From Litoreibacter ascidiaceicola (GTDB taxonomy: Bacteria; Pseudomonadota; Alphaproteobacteria; Rhodobacterales; Rhodobacteraceae), in assembly GCF_900129235.1 (NCBI RefSeq), contig NZ_FQUV01000009.1, forward strand, positions 1-64,000: 64,000 nt of DNA, read 5' to 3'. The notes under the pieces are model-generated. The model was not told the origin of the DNA and searched no databases. It worked only from the letters and a program-made list of their open reading frames with translations. This document shows positions 34,228 through 42,128 of this stretch, in pieces; the first letter of the stretch is position 1; each line of letters begins with the position of its first letter. A program made the position numbers and the translations under genes.

Positions 34228-35322
34228 TCAAACTGCATATTTTTGCGCCGAAGCCAAACGCCGGATGAGTCTCTCTGGGCTAAAATCTTCGCTCTTTGAT
34301 CCGGTGGTTATGGATCTAAAATACGCACCAACCGCTTTGATTTTGTCATGGAACTGCATGATGGCCCAAACAGTTGCCGCTGCTCTTAACGCACCCAGTC
34401 GCTCATGAGCTGCTTCGTAGCTTTGAGGGCTGATCCCTATCATCGGCGCCAGCGTTCGTGCGTGAGCAACGACATCATGAACAGTTTCTATTCTTCTCAG
34501 CGAAAACTCTGCTGCTTCCGTACAGGCCGATAGCAATTCTGGTATTGTGATCGGCGCATCTGAAGGCATAGGAGTAGTTTGTTTTTTTTGTGCGATGTTC
34601 TTTTTATCAATATGTTCTTTATTTGACTTATGATGGTGCCGGACATTTTGACCGTCACTGGCGGTCAATGTAGTCGTCAAATTAGAAGTTGGATCATCTG
34701 GTGACTCTGCTTCAACTTCTTTGATTGGCAGGGCTGAGAGAATTTTCTCACAGTCTTGAAGGGACAATTTCCGGCGGAGGACACGAAAGACGTTCAGAGC
34801 CATCGCATCGTTTGGGTTGTCGATCAGGCTTGCATTGGCTGCTGCGCGGATTTTGGCACGCAGATAGTCAATTTGCTCTCGTTCCTTCATGACCTCAGCC
34901 GCCATTGAAGCAATCTCATGCAGACGATCGAAAAGTGGTGAGAGGTCAAAGCCAAAGCGAAGGGCTTGGCCGGCGTGGCTGTTGTGTTTTGTGAACCGTT
35001 TCCGATTGGGGCTGTCACGGCGAACGAGCAGGCCAATTTCTTGAAGCGTCGCTGCGTGGCGTCTGATTGTTCTGTCTGAGATGCCATTGCGCCGGAACGT
35101 GAGCGTTGAGTTTGATGCAAACACGGTGTGGTGGTTACGCTTTGGAGCGAGGCACGAAAGCATCGCGTCCAATGTTGAAATCACCGATGCACTAAGACCG
35201 AGTCGCGGGGCCGCGTTTCGGAGCGTTGCGACAACGATGTGGCGTTCTGGAATGGAATTGTCCGCGGACAATATTTCGCTGGTCCGCAGCCCAGTGGGTG
35301 CAGTTGCTTGTATAAATGCCAT
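34228..35322 (-). CDS. repC: Replication initiator RepC
   Basis: 364 aa, ATG start (MAFIQATAPTGLR). The N-terminal ~250 residues show the RepC winged-helix region (TLRNAAPRLGLSASVISTLDAMLSCLAPKRN, TFRRNGISDRTIRRHAATLQEIGLLVRRDSPN). The C-terminal part is helical (SYEAAHERLGALRAAATVWAIMQFHDKIKAVGAYFRSIT), as in other RepC proteins. RepC binds the origin, which in RepABC replicons lies inside repC, and starts replication. The AT-rich stretch near 34570-34630 in the coding region fits an origin. Translation is limited by the counter-transcribed RNA in the gap to repB. The gene is the last of the repABC operon. Confidence 0.9.
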   Translation of the reverse strand: MAFIQATAPTGLRTSEILSADNSIPERHIVVATLRNAAPRLGLSASVISTLDAMLSCLAPKRNHHTVFASNSTLTFRRNGISDRTIRRHAATLQEIGLLVRRDSPNRKRFTKHNSHAGQALRFGFDLSPLFDRLHEIASMAAEVMKEREQIDYLRAKIRAAANASLIDNPNDAMALNVFRVLRRKLSLQDCEKILSALPIKEVEAESPDDPTSNLTTTLTASDGQNVRHHHKSNKEHIDKKNIAQKKQTTPMPSDAPITIPELLSACTEAAEFSLRRIETVHDVVAHARTLAPMIGISPQSYEAAHERLGALRAAATVWAIMQFHDKIKAVGAYFRSITTGSKSEDFSPERLIRRLASAQKYAV

Positions 35323-35448
35323 GTTTTTTCACGACAACCTGATGTGAAAAGGCTCCGATATCTCTGAAAATCAGAAAAAAGGCCGCAAATCTTCAGCAAC
35401 CGAATCGGTTGTTGTTGACTGGCGCGGAGAAGCTGGTAAATCTGAAAG

Positions 35449-35503
35449 TGCAAAGAACAGATTGGGCTCTCCTAGGGAAACCTTGGGGGGCTCTTTCTTT
35501 TTT
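35449..35503 (+). ncRNA. Counter-transcribed incompatibility RNA (ctRNA) of the repABC cassette
   Basis: In the repB-repC gap, on the strand opposite to repABC. A promoter-like pair, TTGACT (35415-35420) and TAAATC (35437-35442) with 16-bp spacing, precedes a hairpin (35464-35476 with 35481-35493, GAAA loop) and a T-rich tail, TTTCTTTTTT (35494-35503). That gives an RNA of about 55 nt, the usual size and place for ctRNAs, which block RepC translation and set copy number. The 5' end is estimated. Confidence 0.7.
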
Positions 35504-35550
35504 GGGTTGCTGGTCGTGCTCCTTTTTTAAGTTTTACTGCTCGGTCGACA

Positions 35551-36528
35551 TCAGTCAGGCTTTTGTTCTGACTGCCACGCCTCATAGAGGCGCGTAAGCT
35601 CAGCTTCTGCGTTGTTACGCATCCACTGGGCAAATTCTGGGGCATCAGACTTCGACAGCTTGAATGTCAAAGCACGGGCCGTTTCTTTTACTTCAGCCAA
35701 AGCCGTCCCATCACCAAGTTTGATGGAGAGGGTAGGGGGTGTAGCTGGTTTGTTAGTGGCCTTAGATTTTAGCGCCTGAGTAATGGCGTCACTGACCATG
35801 CCAAAGCGGTCGTCGGAGCTCTTGGCAGCATTAAACTGAAGCGTTGCGGTGACCTGTTCAAGATCGATGCTATCACTGCGCGACTGGTCTGCCAGCTCTT
35901 CCCAACGTCTGCGTCCAATGCCATGCGCGGAGCCGATTTGCTCAATGACTGACTTTGGAATAGACCGTGCAACTTTGGCCATGCGCGATAGCATTGGCTT
36001 GTCCACAGCGAGGGCATCCAGAATGATTGCTTGCTCGTAGCCACTTGTAGCCAGCTCGGTGGCGAAAAGCGCTTTTTCAATGAAGCTGGGATCTAAGCGT
36101 TGAGTGTTCTCTTGTCCCTGGGCAAGAATAGCCTCTTCATCAGAAAGAGACCTGACAAGTGCTTTTGCGGGGATGCCGAGCGATCGTAAGGCCCGCAATC
36201 TGCGGCGACCATAAACGATTTTGTAGTGTCCGGGTTTGTCCGCGATGGGGCGCACCATAATTGGTACTTGTTGGCCGTGTGCCTTAATGCTCTCAGCTAG
36301 CGTCACAACATCAGCATCGGTGAAAGAGAGACGGTCCTTGGGGCCGTTCTCTTCAATGACATCAACGGAGATTTCTCTTACCGCGTTGCTCGCGACATCC
36401 TTCAAAGTGGACTTAACGCCGCTCATTGCGCCGGTATTCGGGAATCGCGCCTTTTGTTCTCCGGCTGGTGCCGCAGTGCCGGCCGCATCGGGTGGGGGAG
36501 GGGGCTGGAATAGGTTTCTACGGGCCAT
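35551..36528 (-). CDS. repB: Plasmid partition protein RepB (ParB family)
   Basis: 325 aa; the ATG overlaps the RepA stop (TAATG), so the two are coupled. The ParB-type nuclease-like domain is visible in ADVVTLAESIKAHGQQVPIMVRPIADKPGHYKIVYGRRRLRALRSLG, and the HTH region in ALFATELATSGYEQAIILDALAVDKPMLSRMAKVA. RepB binds the parS centromere and works with RepA to segregate the plasmid and repress the operon. It lies in the standard A-B-C order. The gap to repC (228 bp) carries the ctRNA. No exact parS was identified. Confidence 0.92.
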   Translation of the reverse strand: MARRNLFQPPPPPDAAGTAAPAGEQKARFPNTGAMSGVKSTLKDVASNAVREISVDVIEENGPKDRLSFTDADVVTLAESIKAHGQQVPIMVRPIADKPGHYKIVYGRRRLRALRSLGIPAKALVRSLSDEEAILAQGQENTQRLDPSFIEKALFATELATSGYEQAIILDALAVDKPMLSRMAKVARSIPKSVIEQIGSAHGIGRRRWEELADQSRSDSIDLEQVTATLQFNAAKSSDDRFGMVSDAITQALKSKATNKPATPPTLSIKLGDGTALAEVKETARALTFKLSKSDAPEFAQWMRNNAEAELTRLYEAWQSEQKPD

Positions 36529-37730
36529 TAGTCAGTTTCCCTTCCCCAAGCTTGCTGGATCGTCTTTTCGAACTCATCCGCGACGCCATTAACAGACTCT
36601 AATATGCGTGTTAGTGTCTTCTTTACGACTTGTGAGGGATCCAGCTCATAGATGGTTTGCTGTGTCATCCCAGCGTCTGAGATCGCTGTGGATTTGAGCA
36701 TCGGGGTGGTCAACACTTGATCCAAGAGAATAGACCTCAAGAAACCCGCCATTTGTGATTGTGGTACGTCGGTTGGTTCATATCGAGCGATCAAGAACTT
36801 AAGGAAATTCCAATCGATGGGCCCTGCCGCCTCCTCGAGAGTTTGGACAGTTTCTCCAGCCATTTCAAGGAATTGCGCCATCGATGCAACATCCAACATG
36901 CTGGGAACAACTGTAATCAGAAGGCCGGTAGACGCCAACAAAGCTGTCATTGTTGTGAAGCCAAGTTGAGGCGGGCAATCGATGATGACGAGATCGTAGT
37001 CTGCTTCGACCTCGTCGAGAGCGATCGCAAGGCGTTGTGTGAATGGCGGGTCGATCTTGTGCTGAAGCGCATACGCTGTTTCGGTCTCGTACTCGGATAG
37101 CAAGAGACCTGCCGGAGCGAGGTCAAGGTTGTGAAAATATGTCTTTCGGATGACTTGGCTCAGCGGCACAGGGTCTTCGTATTTTAGCGCGTCATAAACG
37201 GTGCCGCTCTCAGCAAACTCGATCTCAGGACGGTACCCGAACATCGTGGTCAAGCTCGCCTGTGGGTCCATGTCGATCGCAAGTACCCGATAGCCTCGCA
37301 ACGCATAGCGTTGAGCTAAGTGGACGGCGCTGGTTGTCTTGCTGGATCCGCCTTTGAAGTTCACTATAGAAATAACCTGAAGGGCATCGTTCTCGCGCCG
37401 TCCGGGAAGGTATGTTTCGCCATTCCGACCGGTCTTCGCCATCACATGGCGGATTTGGTCAATCTCTTGGGCGGTATAGAGCCTGCGACCTCTGGAATCC
37501 GTCTCTACATCAGGGAAATCACCTTCCTGATGCCGCGTTCGAAGGTTCGACATACTGATGCCGGTGAGCTCTGATACTTCCGCAGGATGAAACTTACGTA
37601 GCGCTTTTCTACTATCGGGCTGGAAGCTATTGCGCATATGGTTGTTAAGCGCTTCCGACAGGCGGGCAGCGTTCGACGCAATAGATGCGGCGATAGAGCT
37701 GGTTTGCGCGATATTTGCGTTTGAATTCAT
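36528..37730 (-). CDS. repA: Plasmid partition ATPase RepA (ParA family)
   Basis: 400 aa, ATG start. The N-terminal HTH (VSELTGISMSNLRTRHQEGDF, RLYTAQEIDQIRHVM) precedes the ParA ATPase with the deviant Walker A motif NFKGGSSKTTSAVHLAQ, VLAIDMDPQASLTTMFGY and YDLVIIDCPPQLGFTT. RepA hydrolyses ATP to move RepB-bound plasmid copies and represses the repABC promoter. It is the first gene of the operon. Upstream, at 37849-37871 and 37908-37963, lie an 8-bp hairpin and two AACATGTTG copies that may be part of the operator or centromere. Confidence 0.93.
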   Translation of the reverse strand: MNSNANIAQTSSIAASIASNAARLSEALNNHMRNSFQPDSRKALRKFHPAEVSELTGISMSNLRTRHQEGDFPDVETDSRGRRLYTAQEIDQIRHVMAKTGRNGETYLPGRRENDALQVISIVNFKGGSSKTTSAVHLAQRYALRGYRVLAIDMDPQASLTTMFGYRPEIEFAESGTVYDALKYEDPVPLSQVIRKTYFHNLDLAPAGLLLSEYETETAYALQHKIDPPFTQRLAIALDEVEADYDLVIIDCPPQLGFTTMTALLASTGLLITVVPSMLDVASMAQFLEMAGETVQTLEEAAGPIDWNFLKFLIARYEPTDVPQSQMAGFLRSILLDQVLTTPMLKSTAISDAGMTQQTIYELDPSQVVKKTLTRILESVNGVADEFEKTIQQAWGRETD

Positions 37731-37848
37731 GCTGCCCTCACGACCTCTTAGTGGGTCATCTGTGTTTCGTCGCTAAACCGCGTGATTTACGACAGCTTGC
37801 GACAATTGAACTCATGACACGCAACTTATCCCCAGGCAACAATTTTTT

Positions 37849-37963
37849 GGCCCTTTCGGTAGCAAAGGGCCCTTCTATTCAGCCGTGATGACTGAAGAAC
37901 CTTAGTTAACATGTTGAAAAAAAACATTTTGTCGGGATTTTGATGAATTATCGCAACATGTTG
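37849..37963. promoter_or_regulatory. Hairpin and repeated AACATGTTG upstream of repA
   Basis: GGCCCTTT / AAAGGGCC (37849-37856 and 37864-37871) form a perfect stem with a 7-base loop. AACATGTTG occurs at 37908-37916 and 37955-37963, the second within the palindrome CAACATGTTG. Position 120-230 bp upstream of repA suggests operator or partition-site elements. No match to a known parS consensus was found. Confidence 0.4.
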
Positions 37964-38123
37964 TAGCACTTAGGCACATGGTCGCAATTGATAGCAAGCA
38001 TGACTATGGCTCGAATCGGTTGGATCGCAGGAATTTCTGGAGGTTGTTGTCGGGGACACAAAATTGGCTTTGTGGCCTTGGGCTCTGTTGCAGATAGCGA
38101 TGTCGCCTTGAATCGAGATTAAG

Positions 38124-38166
38124 ATCCAACTTTCGCGCATGTAAGGTGCGCGAAAGTTGGATTTTT
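38124..38166 (+). terminator. Orphan rho-independent terminator
   Basis: A perfect 16-bp stem, 38124-38139 paired with 38147-38162, has a 7-base loop and is followed by TTTT. It is the strongest terminator in the window, yet no gene that I can support reads into it. It lies between repA (leftward) and fic (rightward), so it may end a small plus-strand RNA starting near 37970-38050, or insulate the two regions. Confidence 0.7.
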
Positions 38167-38400
38167 GATCCGCCCCGTGAAGAACCCAATATACCACCGA
38201 GTATTTTTCTACTTAAAGCGTAAATCTTATCTTGCGGTGTGTCGCGACATCTTTTGTCTTTGTGAGTGGGGCAGGGGGGCGTCAGAGGCTCTTTACTTTC
38301 GATTGGTCTGACTTCGACTTTCAATCGGTGGCGAACGTTCCCGTTCAGTTGCTGGGTCCCATGCGGGATCAGCATAAAACTCGTCAAGATGCACATCTAA

Positions 38401-38486
38401 CTTTACGTGTGATTGCACGGCTTAAAAAACGTGTATACAAACGACACGCTTTACGTCTAAATGTACAGCTCTTAATACGCGTAAAG
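38401..38486. promoter_or_regulatory. CTTTACGT repeats upstream of the Fic gene
   Basis: CTTTACGT occurs at 38401-38408 and 38449-38456, and the inverted form GCGTAAAG at 38479-38486, all within 125 bp of the Fic start. Short repeats before a gene with an AbiEi-like winged-helix domain suggest self-repression, which is inference. Confidence 0.4.
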
Positions 38487-38522
38487 TACCGGCAACTTCT
38501 TTAGGAATGTGACCTTCTTATC

Positions 38523-40058
38523 ATGGCTACCCCAAATGAAAAACTTGCAGCCTCGCTCGAGCTTCTCAAGGAGCGACAAGCGGAACATGGCAACGTCCTT
38601 CGAAGCGGTGAGCTTAGCCGGACCCACCGAGAGAGGCTCAAGAAAAATGGTTTCCTAACAGATGTCATTTTGGGCTGGCTGATCGTGACTCGACCACAAG
38701 ACAAGTCACATGACTCGACCTTCTGGTACACATCATTCTGGGACTTCTGTCGTCGGTACTGCCACGAACGCTATGGCGTGGAGTGGTGCTTCTCGTCCGA
38801 GCAATCTTTACTTTTGCACGCCGAAAGCACCCACATTCCGAAGCAAGTGATCATTTGGACTCCCAAGGGGTCTGGCAACAACACGGTGCTGCCGTTCGAC
38901 ACGTCGCTGTACGATCTCAAGAAGGACCTGCCTCCGAAGAGCGACATCGTCACAAAAGATGGGCTGTTCATTCTCTCTGTTGAAGCGGCACTCATCAACG
39001 TCCCCGAAGTATTCTACCGCTCCTACGCAATGGAAGCGCAAATTGTCTTGAGCGGTTTGAGGAATACAGGTCCCTTGCTTGTCAAATTGCTCGACGGCGG
39101 GCACGTTTTGGCCGCAGGGCGGATTGCGGGTGCGTTGCGTCGCGTTGGGCGCGACAATGAGGCCGACACAATTCTCAAGAAGATGAAGGCCGCTGACTAC
39201 GATGTCCGGGAGAGGAACCCGTTCGTGGATGGTGCCCACGTGATGCCCCTTGAAGTGGGCAGCTCGCCACTTGCGGCTCGGATCAATGCTGCGTGGGACA
39301 CACATCGCGACGCCATTCTAGGCATATTTCCTGACGAACCAGGTATGCCTGCCGACAAAGATACGTATCTGGCGGTGATCGACGACATCTACGTCAACGA
39401 TGCCTATCACTCACTGTCCATTGAAGGCTATTCCGTCACTACAGAGTTGATCGAGCAAGTGCGGCAGGGGTCCTTCGACCCTCTTGGAAATGTGGAGCAC
39501 AAGAAGGATGTCGATGCGCTTGCAGCCCGCGGTTACTGGCAAGCCTTTCAATCCGTTCGGGCGTCGATAGAAAGAATACTAACGGGGGAGTCGGCAGGGC
39601 AGGGGGCCAGACAAGATCATGATAATTGGTATGAAGAGTTGTTCCGGCCGTCTGTGACGGCAGGTATATTGAAGGCTGGCGCATTGGCTGGTTACCGAAA
39701 TCATCCAGTGTATCTGCGGGGATCACGTCACACGCCGCCGCGCGTTGAAGCTATTGCCGACGGTATGGAGACTCTGTTCAAAAGACTCGAGAATGAAGAT
39801 TCCGCAGCGGTTCGCGCAGTTCTTGGGCACTGGCTACTCGGTTACATCCACCCCTATCCCGATGGAAACGGGCGCATGGCACGTTTCTTGATGAACGCAA
39901 TGTTTGCATCCGGCGGCTACCCTTGGACAGTTATTGATGTCGAGCATCGCGCAGCATATATGTCTGCCTTGGAGTCGGCGAGTGTTGGAGGCGACATAGT
40001 TCCGTTCGCAAAACTGATCGAGGATCGAATGCAATGGTCAACTTCTCTTTCCCGGTGA
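38523..40058 (+). CDS. AbiEi-like winged-helix / Fic-domain fusion protein
   Basis: 511 aa, ATG start. Residues 1-230 resemble the AbiEi antitoxin type: an N-terminal winged-helix part (LRSGELSRTHRERLKKNGFLTDVILGWLIVTRP) followed by an AbiEi-C-like region (ILSVEAALINVPEVFYRSYAMEAQIVLSG). The C-terminal half is a Fic domain with the full active-site motif HPYPDGNGRMAR (443-454). The inhibitory-helix motif SxxxE(G/N) is present as SLSIEG (297-302), before the Fic core, so the protein is probably self-inhibited (class II). Fic enzymes mostly transfer AMP to target proteins. The fusion could be a toxin with a built-in DNA-binding regulator. It stands alone at the start of the defence island. Confidence 0.82.
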   Translation: MATPNEKLAASLELLKERQAEHGNVLRSGELSRTHRERLKKNGFLTDVILGWLIVTRPQDKSHDSTFWYTSFWDFCRRYCHERYGVEWCFSSEQSLLLHAESTHIPKQVIIWTPKGSGNNTVLPFDTSLYDLKKDLPPKSDIVTKDGLFILSVEAALINVPEVFYRSYAMEAQIVLSGLRNTGPLLVKLLDGGHVLAAGRIAGALRRVGRDNEADTILKKMKAADYDVRERNPFVDGAHVMPLEVGSSPLAARINAAWDTHRDAILGIFPDEPGMPADKDTYLAVIDDIYVNDAYHSLSIEGYSVTTELIEQVRQGSFDPLGNVEHKKDVDALAARGYWQAFQSVRASIERILTGESAGQGARQDHDNWYEELFRPSVTAGILKAGALAGYRNHPVYLRGSRHTPPRVEAIADGMETLFKRLENEDSAAVRAVLGHWLLGYIHPYPDGNGRMARFLMNAMFASGGYPWTVIDVEHRAAYMSALESASVGGDIVPFAKLIEDRMQWSTSLSR

Positions 40059-40191
40059 GTTGGTTGACTTGTCTATTTGGGCTCTTGGAAAGAAAAGCAT
40101 GATATTTGCAACGGCAGGACATATTCATAAAAACCAGGCAATTGGGCCGGTGCACATATCAGGTGCATAAGTTTATTCAGTCGTAGATGGC

Positions 40192-42042
40192 CTATTTGAG
40201 CGTTTTCACCAGCCAAGTGATTTCGTTGCGGGCCGCTGCAATGAGGCTTTGGTAAGATTGTACAGAAACATTGGCGGCAAGCCTATCAGGGGAAAGCTTG
40301 GGGTCACGCCCTTTGCCTACAACCATAATTTCAAAGGCAGCCGTTGAGTCTAACTGACTGGTTAACTCGTCACGGTAATCCTCAGCTTGGGCCACTTCTT
40401 CGCGCCCAATCGTCTTGCTTGGGCGTTTAAATTCAATCAACAGGTAACGTCCATCGAACCCTTGAGTGAGCAATAAGTCAGGGCGCTTACTTGCTCGATC
40501 TCCTGTATACTTTCTGTCACAGAACTTTCTCACGACGGTTTTCAAAGACGCATTTGATGCCATCAATGAATAGTGGGTTCCAAATAGCCAGAGGTTTGTG
40601 TCCAGCGCCTTATGCATGGTGTCTTCAAGGGTATCAGGCTTGAGCGACAAATCTGTCAGATAGTTCAAGAATTCGATGCGGCGTTGCGCCTGAGAGTGAA
40701 GATGGGACAGTTCCAGTAATCCGAAGTCGGCCAGTGCTTCTGCGAAATATAAGACCTCGCCTTTGCTGGCTTCATTGATTTTCTCTAACACCTCCCAGTA
40801 ACCATCATGTTCCATAGCGTCCAAGGCGACATCGGCAATCACCTGTGCCCTGGCATCACTTTCCGAGTAGTACTTATTGAGGATTTTGTTCAATGCCTTC
40901 TCGGCAAATCCGCGCCGATGTTCTGGCAAATTTTCGAGACGCTTGTTAATTTGCTTTTGCAGACGCGCCTTCTGTAGGTTCAGTTGCCGGTTGTGTGTGC
41001 TCTTAAGCTTTGACTTAACCTCATCTCGGACAAAGCTACTAATCTGCTCAAATGCTTTGCTGCTTTCGTTGACCCCGCCCCAATCGGCGGTGACCATTCC
41101 CGCAGCGTCCGGGACGGAGATTTCACCAGCCAGGTTTTTCAGTAGTTTGCGCGGGATTTCCTCATCGTCGTCGAGTCCAAAGAATGATGGGGGTCCGACA
41201 ATCTTCCCATCGACCCTCAGACTGATTCCTGCTGTCTTCGGTTTGGATTTTGAATGAGAGATCGTATAGTGCAGGGCAACTGGCCCGGTGGCATCCAAAG
41301 TCTCTTTTTTCTTGACGTTGTGTCCTGGCAGGTCCGCAATACCTAACACTTCGCCATTAACGTGAATCTGAAAAAGCCGCTCTTGGCCATATTCTCGAAA
41401 CAACAGCTCTCTCAGCCTGTCTGCAGTTGGATAGTTGAGACTTTGGTCGAGTGATGTAAGTTCGACGATCGAACCCGTTTCTTTGTCCGATGCGAGATCA
41501 ATGATGAAATCCAGTGGGATCTTTTCGAGATCATCATCCGCTTCCAGAAGAATTTTCTTGTCGATGGTCAGAGTACACTGGTTAATTCCATTGGAAGAGG
41601 TCATTTTCATCGATGAAGCGAGGGTCAGTCCCGCAAATTTTCCAATTCCCTTGCGGCCCTTCACCTTTCGCTTGTGTTTTGGTGTGGTCTCGCCCGACCG
41701 TTGCCTCTTGTCGCTGGCGATATCGAGGTAATTTTGACGAATTTGTTCTTCGCTCATCCCGCTGCCGTCGTCTCGCACAACAACGGGAGCAGGCATAAGG
41801 GGTGGGGGGATTTCGACCCACACATTCAATGCGTCAGCGTCCCAAGCATTATCTATCAACTCTTTGAGCGCAGCTTCACTGGAACGGTAAGTTTCCCCCA
41901 ATATACGTGTTAGACGCGGATTTACTAAGAAATGGGCTTTTTGCTGCATGACACTATCATTACCGTCGGTGAAGGATCCTTCAACAGGAATATCAATACC
42001 TTGTTCGAGTTGGTAAGCTTTCCTAGGTTTAATTCTTTTCAA
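40192..42042 (-). CDS. GHKL ATPase with C-terminal PD-(D/E)XK-like domain
   Basis: 616 aa. The N-terminal GHKL (Hsp90/MutL/MORC-type) ATPase shows the N-box ALKELIDNAWDAD (58-70), the G1 box VRDDGSGMS (89-97) and a glycine lid GRKGIGKFA (129-137). A charged helical middle follows (about 330-470). The C-terminus has RPDLLL then LLIEFKRP: Asp522, Glu537 and Lys539 fit a PD-(D/E)XK nuclease motif. ATP-driven clamp proteins with nucleases occur in phage defence and DNA repair (MORC-like, MutL). It is divergent from the Shango operon with 86 bp between starts, so a shared promoter region is likely. I do not recognise it as a named system. Confidence 0.75.
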   Translation of the reverse strand: MKRIKPRKAYQLEQGIDIPVEGSFTDGNDSVMQQKAHFLVNPRLTRILGETYRSSEAALKELIDNAWDADALNVWVEIPPPLMPAPVVVRDDGSGMSEEQIRQNYLDIASDKRQRSGETTPKHKRKVKGRKGIGKFAGLTLASSMKMTSSNGINQCTLTIDKKILLEADDDLEKIPLDFIIDLASDKETGSIVELTSLDQSLNYPTADRLRELLFREYGQERLFQIHVNGEVLGIADLPGHNVKKKETLDATGPVALHYTISHSKSKPKTAGISLRVDGKIVGPPSFFGLDDDEEIPRKLLKNLAGEISVPDAAGMVTADWGGVNESSKAFEQISSFVRDEVKSKLKSTHNRQLNLQKARLQKQINKRLENLPEHRRGFAEKALNKILNKYYSESDARAQVIADVALDAMEHDGYWEVLEKINEASKGEVLYFAEALADFGLLELSHLHSQAQRRIEFLNYLTDLSLKPDTLEDTMHKALDTNLWLFGTHYSLMASNASLKTVVRKFCDRKYTGDRASKRPDLLLTQGFDGRYLLIEFKRPSKTIGREEVAQAEDYRDELTSQLDSTAAFEIMVVGKGRDPKLSPDRLAANVSVQSYQSLIAAARNEITWLVKTLK

Positions 42043-42128
42043 AACCCAACTGATCTCCAGCTACCTTAGCGATAGTGATTGCATCATAAATCCCGCGACT
42101 TAAGGTAAACTGCAAGAGGGTTTTGTTA

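Noticed and set aside
37731-38000. parS site of the GTTNNCNGCNGNNAAC type upstream of repA
   Set aside because: I looked for it and found no match; only the AACATGTTG copies are recorded as weak candidates.
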